Shown: piece after piece, positions 1 to 9,534 of the stretch
Layout of the letters: each line of letters starts with the position of its first letter
Position numbering within the stretch: position 1 is the first letter of the stretch
Source: Bacteroidales bacterium
GTDB taxonomy: Bacteria; Bacteroidota; Bacteroidia; Bacteroidales; CAIWKO01
Assembly (NCBI GenBank): GCA_023228145.1
Contig: JALOBU010000012.1
Span: 1-64,000 of the forward strand
Direction of reading: 5' to 3'
DNA length: 64,000 nt
Made by a program: the position numbers and the translations under genes
The notes under the pieces: generated by a model
The model's input: only the letters and a program-made list of their open reading frames with translations
Database searches by the model: none
Told to the model about the DNA's origin: nothing

Positions 1-268
1 GAGGTCTGATACTCAGCATAAGCCTAAAAGCTTAATTGTCGAATTAGTTCACCTCTCTTTCTCTGGTTCTTCAGTAATAATTACAATAAAATTAAGTAAA
101 TTAAAAATCATTTTGCAAAACTAATGGCATAGTCGAAATCTGAACCGTCCATATTTTGTAAATTTTTGAAACAGTAATTTTTCAAATTTAATAATACAAT
201 GGGTTAATTTAATAAAACCAAAAAAATATCAGCTATAAACTTATGACAAAGTAAAACATAGTTCCATC
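1..268. other. Left-edge non-coding stretch
   Basis: I see no supported gene here. The stretch is AT-rich with several stops in every frame. It could be the 3' flank of a gene outside the window plus the leader of the first glycosyltransferase. No clear TAnnTTTG -7 box was found just before the start at 269. Confidence 0.5.
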
Positions 269-1255
269 ATGAACAAAAAGGCCGGGAAGATACTTAAAAA
301 ATCATACGAACTGCCAAATAATGTTAGGGAAGCCATACCTTTTCCTACGGTACAGGTGCAAACCATCACATACCAGCATGCTCCATATATACGTGACTGC
401 ATTGAGGGTGTGCTGATCCAAAAAACAAACTTCCCTTTTGAATACCTTATTGGCGAAGACTGCAGCACAGACGGAACCCGTGAAATAGTTTTTGAATACG
501 CAAAAAAATACCCTGACAAAATAAGAGTAATAACAGCTGATGAAAATGTTGGGATGATGGGAAATATAAGAAGGTGCAGGATGGCTTCACGGGGCAAATA
601 TGTTGCTTTGTGCGAAGGTGATGATTACTGGACCGACCCGTACAAGTTGCAGAAGCAAGTTGATTTTATGGAACAAAATCCCGATGTGGTTATCACATAT
701 CATGATGCTTCGAGAGTAGATAATAATAAGAATATAATTGAAGAATCTTTGCTGCCTGAAAACCGGAAAAGGGACTTCAGCAAAGAAGAGCTTAAAACGG
801 GAATATGGATTATGACAAATACCATGTGTTTCCGAAATGTCGTAGAACAGTATCCAGAGAATTATTATAAAGTAATTAACGGCGATACTTTTATAACTTC
901 TTTGCTGGGTAATTTTGGAAGGGGAGCATACATCCCGGATATTAAACCCAGTTTTTACAGAATCAACGACTCTGGAATATGGTCCATGAAAACTGATGTC
1001 GAACGGAAAATCAGAGCGCTGGCAACCCCATTGGAACTTATGAAATTCTATGACAATCAGAATGATAAGGAGTTTTATGAATACTTCAGGAACAAGTCCC
1101 GTCAAGCCATATTATCTTTACTGGAAAATAAGCTATCCAAAAAACAAAAAAAGCATATTATAAAAAAGATATTTTTCCATGTGAGTGATTTGGGATACAG
1201 AAATTCATTCTATTATATAAAAAAAACAATAACAATAAATAAATGTGCGGAATAG
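269..1255 (+). CDS. GT2 family glycosyltransferase
   Basis: This 328-residue protein is a GT-A fold glycosyltransferase, expected to be cytosolic and to transfer a sugar from a nucleotide-sugar donor onto a growing surface glycan. Seen: an N-terminal beta-strand with VQVQTITYQHAPYI (about 28-41), EDCSTDGT at 63-70 (the nucleotide-binding acidic motif) and CEGDDYW around 115-121 (the DxD-type metal site), then YKLQKQVDFME. These match the GT2 subgroup common in Bacteroidota capsule loci. The gene overlaps the following asparagine synthetase by 13 bases, so the two are probably translationally coupled. Donor and acceptor cannot be told from sequence. Confidence 0.9.
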   Translation: MNKKAGKILKKSYELPNNVREAIPFPTVQVQTITYQHAPYIRDCIEGVLIQKTNFPFEYLIGEDCSTDGTREIVFEYAKKYPDKIRVITADENVGMMGNIRRCRMASRGKYVALCEGDDYWTDPYKLQKQVDFMEQNPDVVITYHDASRVDNNKNIIEESLLPENRKRDFSKEELKTGIWIMTNTMCFRNVVEQYPENYYKVINGDTFITSLLGNFGRGAYIPDIKPSFYRINDSGIWSMKTDVERKIRALATPLELMKFYDNQNDKEFYEYFRNKSRQAILSLLENKLSKKQKKHIIKKIFFHVSDLGYRNSFYYIKKTITINKCAE

Positions 1256-3114
1256 CCGGAATATGTTTCACCGACAGGCCCCCTACTAAAGAGGAAATAA
1301 ATAAGATGACTGATGCCATTGCTCACAGAGGTCCCGATGGCTCAGGAAGACATATTCAGGAAAATGTGGCTATCGGGCACAGACGATTGTCAATCATTGA
1401 CCTGCAGACCGGTGACCAGCCCATGTGTAATGAAGACAGATCAATATGGATAACTTTTAACGGTGAAATTTATAATTTTAAAAAATTAAGGGAAGAACTG
1501 AAGAGATTAGGACATGTTTTTAGAACAAATTCCGATACAGAATGTGTTATTCATGGATATGAGGAATGGAAGGAAGGTTTATTAAGCCGTTTAAGAGGAA
1601 TGTTTGCTTTTTGTATTGTGGATTATAATGCACATATGATGTTTCTGGCCCGTGACCATTTCGGGATAAAGCCGCTGGTTTACAGAAAAGAAAAAGATTC
1701 TTTTACTTTTGCTTCTGAAATTAATGCTTTGCGACAGGTTGAAACGGAAAAACCGCATGGAAGTACCGAAGGGCTGATAGGCTATTTAAGGTTTGGATAT
1801 GTCCCAGCACCCCTGACTATTTATGAAAACATCCGGAAACTTCCCCCCGCGCATTATCTGAAATACGACCTGAAGAAAAATGAGCTGACAGAGAAAAAAT
1901 ACTGGGCTCCTGAATTTATGCCGCAAAAGTTAAACAGCAGGGACTGGGTTGAATATGCAAGCTCGGTTATTGAAGACTCAGTAAAATATCATTTGATTTC
2001 CGATGTACCTGTCGGAATTTTTTTATCTGGTGGAATTGATTCTACGCTGATTGCCCTGAAAGCAGCAAAAATTGCTGGCAATGAAATTGAAGCATTCACC
2101 ATAGGGTTCAGTGAATCAGCTTTTAATGAACTGACGTATGCACAGGAGGCAGCAAAAAAAATCGGGATAAAACTGAATTATGATATCGTTGAAAAAACAG
2201 ATATTGAAATTGTTCCTCATTTGATAACCGGACATTATGGCGAACCTATGGCCGACAGCTCTATTTTACCTACATGGTATGTGTCAAAAATCGCAAGAGA
2301 AAAATTAAAAGTTGTGCTCACAGGTGATGGAGGCGATGAGTTGTTTGCGGGGTATCCGAAATATCTCAGGTATGTCAATGAAAATGTTCGTAATGTGATC
2401 GGGAGAAAGATTATAATGAATCAATTTTCAACCATCCCAAGATATTTGTTCGGTACACTGAAAAAATACCTGAAAAACAGCGGCGTAGTGAATGATGTTG
2501 GTTTCTGGACTGATATTGCAGCCAAATATGATGAGAACATTAAGGATATCATGCCGGAAAAGTATCATCCGGGAATTAATAAAAAAATACCGGTGTTTCA
2601 AAATGCCCACTTCTATTATAAACACTGTGACAAAATGTCTTATGTTCAGGCAATGGATATATTATCGGCCTTTCATGGAAACATTCTTTCAAAAGTTGAT
2701 ATATCCACCATGGCCAACAGTCTTGAATCGCGCCCGCCATTAATTGATATTGAAGTTGCCCGGGTGGCTTTTTCATTACCCTATCAGATGAAAGTCAATA
2801 AAATTAACCATATACCCGAAGGTAAATATGTATTGAAAAAAATATTGACGGAACGTTTTCCCGATGATTTTGTATACAGAAAAAAACAGGGATTTGTCAT
2901 GCCTAAAGACCAATGGTTAGAAAATGAGCGTATAAACAGGTTGTATAAAAATTATATTTTTGACCATAAAGCGGGTATGTCGAGGTTTTTTGAAATGGAT
3001 AAGCTGGAAAAACTGTTTTCAAGGCCTGAGAATCATGCCGATAAGGATATAATCTGGCATTTATTTGTGCTGGCTGCCTGGTTAAGTAAAAACTCAGACA
3101 TCGAATTTGGATAA
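1243..3114 (+). CDS. asnB: Asparagine synthetase (glutamine-hydrolysing) AsnB-like
   Basis: 623 residues, full length for the AsnB family. The N-terminal class II glutamine amidotransferase domain starts MCGIAG, so Cys2 is the N-terminal nucleophile after Met removal. RGPDG, HRRLSIIDL and NGEIYN follow. The C-terminal ATP-pyrophosphatase domain has the PP-loop SGGIDS at about 262-267. The family makes asparagine from aspartate, glutamine and ATP. Copies inside polysaccharide clusters are often thought to amidate a sugar acid or another carboxylate instead, and that role is my inference from its place between two glycosyltransferases. It overlaps the upstream gene by 13 bases. Confidence 0.92.
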   Translation: MCGIAGICFTDRPPTKEEINKMTDAIAHRGPDGSGRHIQENVAIGHRRLSIIDLQTGDQPMCNEDRSIWITFNGEIYNFKKLREELKRLGHVFRTNSDTECVIHGYEEWKEGLLSRLRGMFAFCIVDYNAHMMFLARDHFGIKPLVYRKEKDSFTFASEINALRQVETEKPHGSTEGLIGYLRFGYVPAPLTIYENIRKLPPAHYLKYDLKKNELTEKKYWAPEFMPQKLNSRDWVEYASSVIEDSVKYHLISDVPVGIFLSGGIDSTLIALKAAKIAGNEIEAFTIGFSESAFNELTYAQEAAKKIGIKLNYDIVEKTDIEIVPHLITGHYGEPMADSSILPTWYVSKIAREKLKVVLTGDGGDELFAGYPKYLRYVNENVRNVIGRKIIMNQFSTIPRYLFGTLKKYLKNSGVVNDVGFWTDIAAKYDENIKDIMPEKYHPGINKKIPVFQNAHFYYKHCDKMSYVQAMDILSAFHGNILSKVDISTMANSLESRPPLIDIEVARVAFSLPYQMKVNKINHIPEGKYVLKKILTERFPDDFVYRKKQGFVMPKDQWLENERINRLYKNYIFDHKAGMSRFFEMDKLEKLFSRPENHADKDIIWHLFVLAAWLSKNSDIEFG

Positions 3115-3115
3115 A

Positions 3116-4117
3116 ATGAATTTTCTGTCTTTTATAATTCCCATAAAAAACCGTGCTGATTTATTTGAACAGGCCATCAGCTCGCTGCTCACGCAATCTG
3201 ATTCAGAATGGGAAGCCATTGTGGTTGACGACCAGTCGGAAAGCAATGAGTTTGAAAGAATTCAGCAGATATGCATGGCGGATAGCCGCATAAAGCTCAT
3301 ACACAGGGAAGGTACCCGGGGCGGAGCGCCAGTATGCCGCAACCTCGGCGTGCATTATGCTACGTCTGATTATATTGTGTTCCTGGATTCGGACGATATG
3401 GTGGATAAAAATTTTATTTCCAAAAGAAAAGAAATAATAGAGCGTTTTTTTGATAATGACGCCTGGATATTTCCGGTTCAGGTGTTTTACAACACTCCCG
3501 GCGACAGCAAATTACTCTGGAATGTCTTTAATGAAAATAACGACCTGGATAGGTTTTTGAATGCTGACCCGCCATGGCACACTTCCTCGCCGGTATGGAA
3601 GAAAAATTCCTTCCTGAATACTGGCGGTTTTGATGAGGAATTGCTTTGCTGGCAGGATTGGGAAATTCACCTGAGGGCTTTGATTTTGGGGATTAAATAT
3701 GAAAAAATTAAACAAAAGCCTGATATTTTTTACAGGATGCATTTAGGTGACGCCATCCGAAAAAAAAACACATCTTACGAGTCATTGCTTAGCCGGTTCG
3801 AGGCAGTACAAAAATGCTATCATCTGATAAAAACCAAACAGGCACTCAGCAAAAAAAGAAAATACTATTTTGCAAAATTGCTCATGAACATTTTAATATT
3901 TTTACTTAAAATAAAACCTCATGAGAAGGCTGTAATCATTGATTTCATTAAAAAAGAAAAAATCCTGCCGGGTTTTGAACTGAAAATATGGATGTTTAGA
4001 ATTAATCATAACTTTAAAATCTCAAATATAATTATTGACAAAATCATTTATTGGAAATATAGCAATCATTTTTTAGACACCAAAACGGATTATCTGAATA
4101 CGGAAATTAAAGAGTAA
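3116..4117 (+). CDS. GT2 family glycosyltransferase
   Basis: About 333 residues. The GT-A N-terminus has FIIPIKNR, then VVDDQSE (nucleotide site) and VFLDSDDMVD (metal site), followed by CWQDWEIHLRAL, a usual acceptor-side motif of this family. I chose the ATG at 3116, one base past the asnB stop. A TTG at 3107 in the same frame would add three residues and overlap asnB. Cytosolic sugar transfer during repeat-unit assembly is the expected role; the sugar is unknown. The C-terminal third is Lys-rich and lower in complexity than the catalytic part. Confidence 0.88.
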   Translation: MNFLSFIIPIKNRADLFEQAISSLLTQSDSEWEAIVVDDQSESNEFERIQQICMADSRIKLIHREGTRGGAPVCRNLGVHYATSDYIVFLDSDDMVDKNFISKRKEIIERFFDNDAWIFPVQVFYNTPGDSKLLWNVFNENNDLDRFLNADPPWHTSSPVWKKNSFLNTGGFDEELLCWQDWEIHLRALILGIKYEKIKQKPDIFYRMHLGDAIRKKNTSYESLLSRFEAVQKCYHLIKTKQALSKKRKYYFAKLLMNILIFLLKIKPHEKAVIIDFIKKEKILPGFELKIWMFRINHNFKISNIIIDKIIYWKYSNHFLDTKTDYLNTEIKE

Positions 4118-4155
4118 TAGTTGAGATTCAGTAATTAAATATTTGATTTGAAATA

Positions 4156-5256
4156 ATGAAAACATACCAAAATATTCAAATTCCTTATCCTGAAAATATT
4201 TCTGCAGAAGAAAAGCGTTTGTTCGAACCTTATGTTAGAGCAAAAGTTCGTATTCCCAGAATTAAAAATTTAAAGAACGTTTTTGTGACACATCAAGGAC
4301 TGGTTTTAAAAAACGGGCTGCTGGTTGGCGGTTGTGCTTTTAATTTAAGAGGGAATTTGGACAATACTTTTTATTATCAATTTTGGAAAGACACCCTTGA
4401 AAAATACCTCGTTTGCCGCTGGGGAAAAAGTTTACCGTCAGTTCATCTGAAAGGGCCACAACAGTATTTACTGATACATTCAAAGTGGTTTAACTATGCT
4501 TTCTGGATTAATGCATTTTTGCCCCGCCTTCTGATGGCAGAACAATCCGGTTATTTAAAAAACACTAAGCTTATTGTCCCCGAAAACTGGAAAAATATAC
4601 CTTACGTTTGGGATAGTTTGAAAGCATTTGATGTTGATTTTGAGGTTATTCCATCAGATCATCATATTTTTGTTGACCGTTTGATAATGCCGGAAACAAG
4701 ACAGTGGACGGCTTCTTTTTATCCGCCCTTAATAAAAGATATATCTGCCCGCTTGATTCAGGAAGCACAAACTCGAATTAGAAACAAAACATTTCCAAAG
4801 AAAATTTATTTAACTAGGGCTAAAAGGAAAATACGTACTGTTGAAAATGAAGAAGAACTTATTTGTGGCTTGGGAAAATATGGCTTTGAGCCCGTTATAT
4901 TTGAAGACTTATCCATATGGGAACAGATTGCCATGATGAATAATGCGGATTTTTTTATCTCGATACATGGGGCAGGATTTTCGAATATAATGTTTATGAA
5001 AAATAATGCGTCAGTAATAGAACTAATCAATAAAAAATATGCATCTTTGGAATACACTTTCCCCTTTTGGAAATTATCTGATGCTGTTATGCTAAAATAT
5101 TATCCTTTTTTTTGTGAGCCAGTTTTGAATGAGAGTCAATTATTAAGTATTGGTTCTTCAACAAAACAAAACAATGATGAAAAAAAATTTTTAGTAAATT
5201 CTAATGTGAAGGTTGATATTGAAAAAATTTTAACTCTATTAAAAAACTTATTATAA
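4156..5256 (+). CDS. GT61-type (DUF563) glycosyltransferase
   Basis: 366 residues. The C-terminal part carries the DUF563/GT61 signature: KIYLTRAKRKIRTVENE (about 216-232), then the block with FFISIHGAGFSNIMFM (about 272-287) and VIELINKKY. In this family the HGAG block belongs to the donor site of xylosyl- or N-acetylglucosaminyl-type transferases. Bacterial members sit in capsule and O-antigen loci, as here. There is no signal peptide or membrane segment, so it is cytosolic. It follows the GT2 gene by 38 bases. The substrate cannot be called from sequence. Confidence 0.85.
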   Translation: MKTYQNIQIPYPENISAEEKRLFEPYVRAKVRIPRIKNLKNVFVTHQGLVLKNGLLVGGCAFNLRGNLDNTFYYQFWKDTLEKYLVCRWGKSLPSVHLKGPQQYLLIHSKWFNYAFWINAFLPRLLMAEQSGYLKNTKLIVPENWKNIPYVWDSLKAFDVDFEVIPSDHHIFVDRLIMPETRQWTASFYPPLIKDISARLIQEAQTRIRNKTFPKKIYLTRAKRKIRTVENEEELICGLGKYGFEPVIFEDLSIWEQIAMMNNADFFISIHGAGFSNIMFMKNNASVIELINKKYASLEYTFPFWKLSDAVMLKYYPFFCEPVLNESQLLSIGSSTKQNNDEKKFLVNSNVKVDIEKILTLLKNLL

Positions 5257-5298
5257 GATGCCCATCAAATCACAAAGAAGTTTTAAATTGTAAATATC

Positions 5299-5430
5299 AT
5301 GCCCTTTTTCTCCATAATAATCCCCACATACAACAGTGCACACATGTTACCCAAAGCCATTGAAAGTGTTTTGGCACAAACAGACCAAACTGACATTATT
5401 AGATCAGCTAAAAATAAGAATAGATATTAA
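5299..5430 (+). pseudogene. Truncated GT2 glycosyltransferase, N-terminal remnant
   Basis: A 43-codon frame that starts MPFFSIIIPTYNSAHMLPKA and goes on through SVLAQT. This is the first beta-alpha unit of a GT2 enzyme, but the sequence then loses homology and stops. The DNA at 5302-5382 is about 85 percent identical by eye to 8049-8129, the start of the intact GT2 gene at 8028. All catalytic residues past the first strand are missing. It is a decayed or recombined copy, and it lies immediately upstream of the carbamoyltransferase. Confidence 0.8.
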
Positions 5431-5433
5431 CTG

Positions 5434-7299
5434 ATGAAAATAATTCTGGGAATTTCTGCTTTTTATCATGATGCTGCTGCCGCATTAATAGTTGGTGACG
5501 AGATTGTTGCTGCCGCACAGGAAGAAAGATTCACGCGCATAAAACACACTAGTGAATTCCCTGTAAACGCCGTAAAATATTGTTTGGAATATGCCGGGTT
5601 TAGCATTGATGAGCTAGATGCGGTTGTGTTTTATGACAAACCCTTGCTCAAATTTGAAAGACTACTTGAAACCTATTATGCTTTTGCACCTTTGGGTGTC
5701 AGGCAATTTGTTACGTCAATCCCGGTCTGGATTAAAGAAAAACTTTTTTTAAAAAAATTAATATTTGAAGGGCTGTCTGAGGTTGGAAATTTTCAAAAAA
5801 AGAAATTACGCCTTCTATTTCCCGAACATCATTTATCTCATGCGGCAAGTGCATATTATCCCTCTCCTTTTAAAGAAGCAGCCATTTTAACTGTTGACGG
5901 TGTCGGAGAATGGGCTACCGCGACAATATGCTACGGAAAAGATACAGAGATTAAAATCTTAAAAGAAATGAAGTTTCCGCACTCGGTGGGCTTACTGTAT
6001 TCCGCTTTTACGTATTATCTCGGATTCCGGGTTAATTCGGGAGAATACAAATTAATGGGGCTGGCCCCCTATGGAAATCCCCGTGCTGAAGAAACCATGC
6101 GGTTTATTTCCCTTATAAAAGACAAATTAGTTTCCATAAAAGATGATGGCTCTATATGGCTCAACCAGCAATATTTCAAATATGCCATTGGTTTGAAAAT
6201 GATACATGAACGTAAATGGGAAAAGCTTTTTGGATTTCCGGCCGTAAAACCCGACAGCAAAATTGAACAGCGGCATTGTAACCTTGCTTATGCCATTCAA
6301 TATGTTACAGAGGAAATTGTAATAAAAATGGCGAGAGAAGCAAAGAGAATCACCGGTTCGGATTATTTGTGCTTATCCGGCGGCGTTGCTTTGAATTGTG
6401 TTGCCAATGGAAAGCTGATTAAAGAAGGTATCTTTAAGGACATTTTTATCCAGCCTGCCGCTGGTGACGCGGGTGGGGCATTAGGAGCTGCACAGGCGGT
6501 TAATTATATGTATTTTGAACAGGAACGCAAAGTTGATATAAACACTGACTCCATGAAAGGAGCATACCTCGGCCCTGATTTCTCTGATAAAGAATGTATA
6601 ATAGCCTTCAAAAAGCACAAGGCTGTATTTAATTTCACTGAATCTTTTAGCGCTTTATGCTCAGATGTTGCAGACCTGATTGATAAGGGCAATGTAGTGG
6701 GCTGGTTTCAGGGCAGGATGGAATTTGGCCCGAGAGCCTTGGGTAATCGAAGCATTTTAGGCGATGCAAGAAATGTGGAAATGCAGAAAAAATTAAACCT
6801 TAAGATAAAATACAGAGAGGGGTTCAGGCCATTTGCTCCTTCAGTTTTAATTGAAAATTCACAGGAGTTTTTTGATTTACCCGTTGCTTCTCCTTATATG
6901 TTGTTAATTGCGGATGTAAAAGAAGAAAGGCGGAAAAAATTACCTGAAAACTACCATGAATTAGATTTATGGGAAAAACTTTATTATGTAAGGAGTGATG
7001 TACAATCAATTACCCATCTGGATTTTTCCGCACGTATTCAAACTGTGCACAAAGAAACCAATCCAAAATACTGGCAGCTTATCAACACATTTAAAGAAAA
7101 AACCGGTTATGGCATTGTGGTTAATACCAGTTTTAATGTGAGGGGCGAACCCATTATTTGTACACCTGAAGATGCCTATAAATGTTTTATGCGCACAGAA
7201 ATGGATTATCTGGTAGTCAATAATTTTATTTTGAAGAAAACAGACCAGCCTGATTGGGAAAACAGGGAAAAGTGGATGGGAAAATTTAAATTGGATTAA
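5434..7299 (+). CDS. NodU/CmcH/SxtI-type O-carbamoyltransferase
   Basis: 621 residues, typical for the family. The N-terminal Kae1-like ASKHA domain begins LGISAFYHDAAAAL with the His-Asp of the metal site. EERFTRIKH, FPEHHLSHAASAYY (paired histidines) and LTVDGVGEW follow. The C-terminal domain has LSGGVALNCVANGK, GRMEFGPRALGNRS and VNTSFNVRGEPI. The family moves the carbamoyl group of carbamoyl phosphate onto a hydroxyl group through carbamoyl-adenylate. Here the acceptor is probably a sugar of the surface glycan. It is followed by a DUF5989-type and an SxtJ-type gene, a recurrent trio. It starts three bases after the stop of the GT2 remnant. Confidence 0.95.
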   Translation: MKIILGISAFYHDAAAALIVGDEIVAAAQEERFTRIKHTSEFPVNAVKYCLEYAGFSIDELDAVVFYDKPLLKFERLLETYYAFAPLGVRQFVTSIPVWIKEKLFLKKLIFEGLSEVGNFQKKKLRLLFPEHHLSHAASAYYPSPFKEAAILTVDGVGEWATATICYGKDTEIKILKEMKFPHSVGLLYSAFTYYLGFRVNSGEYKLMGLAPYGNPRAEETMRFISLIKDKLVSIKDDGSIWLNQQYFKYAIGLKMIHERKWEKLFGFPAVKPDSKIEQRHCNLAYAIQYVTEEIVIKMAREAKRITGSDYLCLSGGVALNCVANGKLIKEGIFKDIFIQPAAGDAGGALGAAQAVNYMYFEQERKVDINTDSMKGAYLGPDFSDKECIIAFKKHKAVFNFTESFSALCSDVADLIDKGNVVGWFQGRMEFGPRALGNRSILGDARNVEMQKKLNLKIKYREGFRPFAPSVLIENSQEFFDLPVASPYMLLIADVKEERRKKLPENYHELDLWEKLYYVRSDVQSITHLDFSARIQTVHKETNPKYWQLINTFKEKTGYGIVVNTSFNVRGEPIICTPEDAYKCFMRTEMDYLVVNNFILKKTDQPDWENREKWMGKFKLD

Positions 7300-7349
7300 A
7301 AGAAACTATGTTGAGTTTTATAAAAAAATAAAAAAAACTACTACTGAAT

Positions 7350-7499
7350 ATGGACTTTTTAAAAGATTTATGGCTCTTTATGAAAGAGCGAAAAAAATAT
7401 TGGTTAGCGCCAATTATAATAATTTTACTTATTTTGGGTGTGCTGATAGTATTTGGAGGCGGCAGTACTGTTGCCCCATTTATCTATACGCTTTTTTAA
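7350..7499 (+). CDS. DUF5989-type small membrane protein
   Basis: A 49-residue protein, MDFLKDLWLFMKERKKYW followed by a single hydrophobic helix (about 20-35), a GGGS turn and the ending APFIYTLF. This is the pattern of the small DUF5989 proteins found right after NodU-type carbamoyltransferases. It has one transmembrane segment and a basic, aromatic N-terminal amphipathic region, probably cytosolic. It lies 50 bases after the carbamoyltransferase and 18 bases before the SxtJ-like gene. A longer frame overlapping both small genes in another phase is not a gene. The function is unknown; anchoring or scaffolding the carbamoyltransferase at the membrane is a guess. Confidence 0.85.
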   Translation: MDFLKDLWLFMKERKKYWLAPIIIILLILGVLIVFGGGSTVAPFIYTLF

Positions 7500-7517
7500 T
7501 AAAGAACGGGGAGTTTT

Positions 7518-7877
7518 ATGAAAAAAGAGAATTCAAAAACTACAATGTTGGTTATTTCTATGGGTTTTTTAGTGCTTTACTTTATTTTTTCCTGGAAGTG
7601 GGCAATTATTACATCCCTCGTCATCGGGTTAATTGGAATATTCTCCAATACCTTGAGCCGGTGGATAGATTGGTTCTGGATGAAGTTGGCTCAGATATTA
7701 AATGCCGTTATCCCGAAAATTTTGCTGGGTATCGTTTTTTTCCTGTTTTTATTACCCATATCTTTATTATCAAAACTTTTCACCAAGGACCCACTAATGT
7801 TATCTATTAAATACAAAAGCTATTTTATAGATATTGATGAAAAAAAAGATAAAAAATACTTTGAAAAGCCTTGGTAG
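7518..7877 (+). CDS. SxtJ-type membrane protein
   Basis: 119 residues with two or three hydrophobic segments: about 10-24, 27-42 (WAIITSLVIGLIGIFS) and 66-82 (KILLGIVFFLFLLPISL). The tail is hydrophilic and ends KKDKKYFEKPW. It matches the SxtJ family, named from the saxitoxin cluster, where it accompanies the SxtI carbamoyltransferase. No biochemical role is established. Its position as the third gene of the carbamoyltransferase/DUF5989/SxtJ trio is the main evidence for a joint function. Confidence 0.85.
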   Translation: MKKENSKTTMLVISMGFLVLYFIFSWKWAIITSLVIGLIGIFSNTLSRWIDWFWMKLAQILNAVIPKILLGIVFFLFLLPISLLSKLFTKDPLMLSIKYKSYFIDIDEKKDKKYFEKPW

Positions 7878-8027
7878 AAAAATTATTTAAAAGTTTAAAT
7901 TTTGAATAATACCCCTTACAAAATACTTAATTGCTTAGGTAAAAATTAATTAGAATTGATATAAAGCCTTTTGTGCTTTTAAATTTCCAAACAAAATATT
8001 AAAAAATAAGTTAAGTAATTTTCATCT

Positions 8028-8993
8028 ATGCCTGACAATATTCCGAACCCCTTTTTCACCATAATAATTCCCACCTACAACCGCGCACATATGCTGTCCA
8101 AAGCCATTGAAAGTGTTTTGGCGCAAACATTTCACGACTGGGAACTGATAATAGTGGACGATGGCTCCACAGACAATACTAAAGATGTAGTTACTGCATA
8201 CACGGATAGCAGGATAAAATACATCTATCAGGAAAATGCCGAGCGCAGCGCAGCCCGTAATAAGGGTATTGAAAATGCCAAAGGAGAATATATAAGCTTC
8301 TTAGATAGTGATGATTATTATTTAGACAATAGACTTGATGGTTTAAAAAATTTTATTGTTATTAATAAGTCACCAAAATCATTGATGTTTACTGAAAAAA
8401 AAGTATTATTAAACAATATTGAAACAATCAGCCAAATAGGTGATGGTGTTTTTAAAAGAGAAAACAATTTTAATATTGCTATGGATTTGATAATTCACAG
8501 TCAACAGGTATGTGTAGAGTCTTCAATTTTAAAAAATAATAGATTTAATACAGAACTTAAGGTCGGTGAAGATTTGGAATTATGGTTAAGAATACTTAAA
8601 GATTTCTCTTTAATGTTTATACCCGGACAACCGACGGTAGTTATTGTTGAACACGAAGACAGAACTGTGGCAAAATCAAACTATTTGAGATTTTTTGAAC
8701 AAAAAAAATCTGTTGATGTTATTTTTAAAAAAAACCAAACTGCAAGAAAATTAATTTCAAATAGAAAAAAGAATTCTTTATACAGTTATGTTTTTTTTGG
8801 CATGTCAAAATATTATATGTCTGTTAACCAAAGAACAAAAGCATTGCAATACATTTTAAAATCTGTTTTTAAAAATTTATTTTGCGACAAACAAAAACAC
8901 AAAATCTATATATTTGTTAACTTATTTAAGTTTTGGCTAAGTACTAGTGTTTTACTAAATCGTATTGAATATGGAAATAATGAAAGGATTTAG
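8028..8993 (+). CDS. GT2 family glycosyltransferase
   Basis: 321 residues. Seen: FFTIIIPTYNRAHMLSKAI (9-27), LIIVDDGSTDNT (nucleotide site), ERSAARNKGIENAKGEY, FLDSDDYY (metal DxD) and VGEDLELWLRI (acceptor-side GED/ELW). This is a classical bacterial GT2. The first 81 bases of its conserved start are repeated at 5302-5382 in a truncated copy. The 3' half is markedly more AT-rich than the 5' half, which may reflect mosaic origin. It overlaps the next gene's start. Confidence 0.9.
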   Translation: MPDNIPNPFFTIIIPTYNRAHMLSKAIESVLAQTFHDWELIIVDDGSTDNTKDVVTAYTDSRIKYIYQENAERSAARNKGIENAKGEYISFLDSDDYYLDNRLDGLKNFIVINKSPKSLMFTEKKVLLNNIETISQIGDGVFKRENNFNIAMDLIIHSQQVCVESSILKNNRFNTELKVGEDLELWLRILKDFSLMFIPGQPTVVIVEHEDRTVAKSNYLRFFEQKKSVDVIFKKNQTARKLISNRKKNSLYSYVFFGMSKYYMSVNQRTKALQYILKSVFKNLFCDKQKHKIYIFVNLFKFWLSTSVLLNRIEYGNNERI

Positions 8994-9534
8994 AAACCTT
9001 GCATCTTTAATATACAGATGTTTTGTTCCACTTGATAAGGTTAAGATGTATAGAAAAATGGGAGTTAAGATTGGAGATGGTTGTATTTTTCGTGGAACCT
9101 CAATGCTTGATTATTCACATTATTGGCTGATAGAAATAGGGTGTAATGTCCGTTTAGCAACCGGTGTGCATATAATGGCACATGACGGAACCATGGCGTT
9201 TAAGAATGGTTATGGCAAAATTGCTAAGGTAATAATCGAAGATAATGTATCTATTGGTGTTAACTCTATAATATTACCGGGCATTAAAATTGGAAAAAAC
9301 ACTATTATTGGTGCCGGAAGCATTGTAACCAAAAATATACCTGAAAACTCCATAGCGACTGGAAATCCAGCTAGGGTTATTGGAAGATATGATGAGTTTA
9401 TTAATAAACACAGAGAAAACCTTAAGACTAAGCCCGTTTTTTCTGATGAATATAAGTTACAAAATGTTAAAAATAACAGAGAAAAAATGCAAAAAATGAA
9501 AGACATACTTGGAGATGATATTGGGTATATATAG
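8971..9534 (+). CDS. Left-handed beta-helix O-acetyltransferase (WbbJ/Maa type)
   Basis: About 187 residues. Hexapeptide repeats ([LIV]GxxxxI) run through VKIGDGCIF, IEIGCNVRL, IIEDNVSIGVNSIILPGIKIGKNTIIGAGSIVTKNIPENS. They end in the acetyltransferase cap TGNPARVIG. HIMAHDGT holds the likely catalytic His. Members transfer acetyl from acetyl-CoA to a sugar hydroxyl or amine. I chose the ATG at 8971; a TTG at 8965 and an ATG at 8980 are alternatives. All of these overlap the GT2 stop at 8993, which suggests coupling. Confidence 0.88.
   Translation: MEIMKGFRNLASLIYRCFVPLDKVKMYRKMGVKIGDGCIFRGTSMLDYSHYWLIEIGCNVRLATGVHIMAHDGTMAFKNGYGKIAKVIIEDNVSIGVNSIILPGIKIGKNTIIGAGSIVTKNIPENSIATGNPARVIGRYDEFINKHRENLKTKPVFSDEYKLQNVKNNREKMQKMKDILGDDIGYI

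Noticed and set aside
7370..7810. Long frame across the DUF5989 and SxtJ genes
   Set aside because: It lies in another phase over two recognised small genes, with no protein-like pattern of its own.
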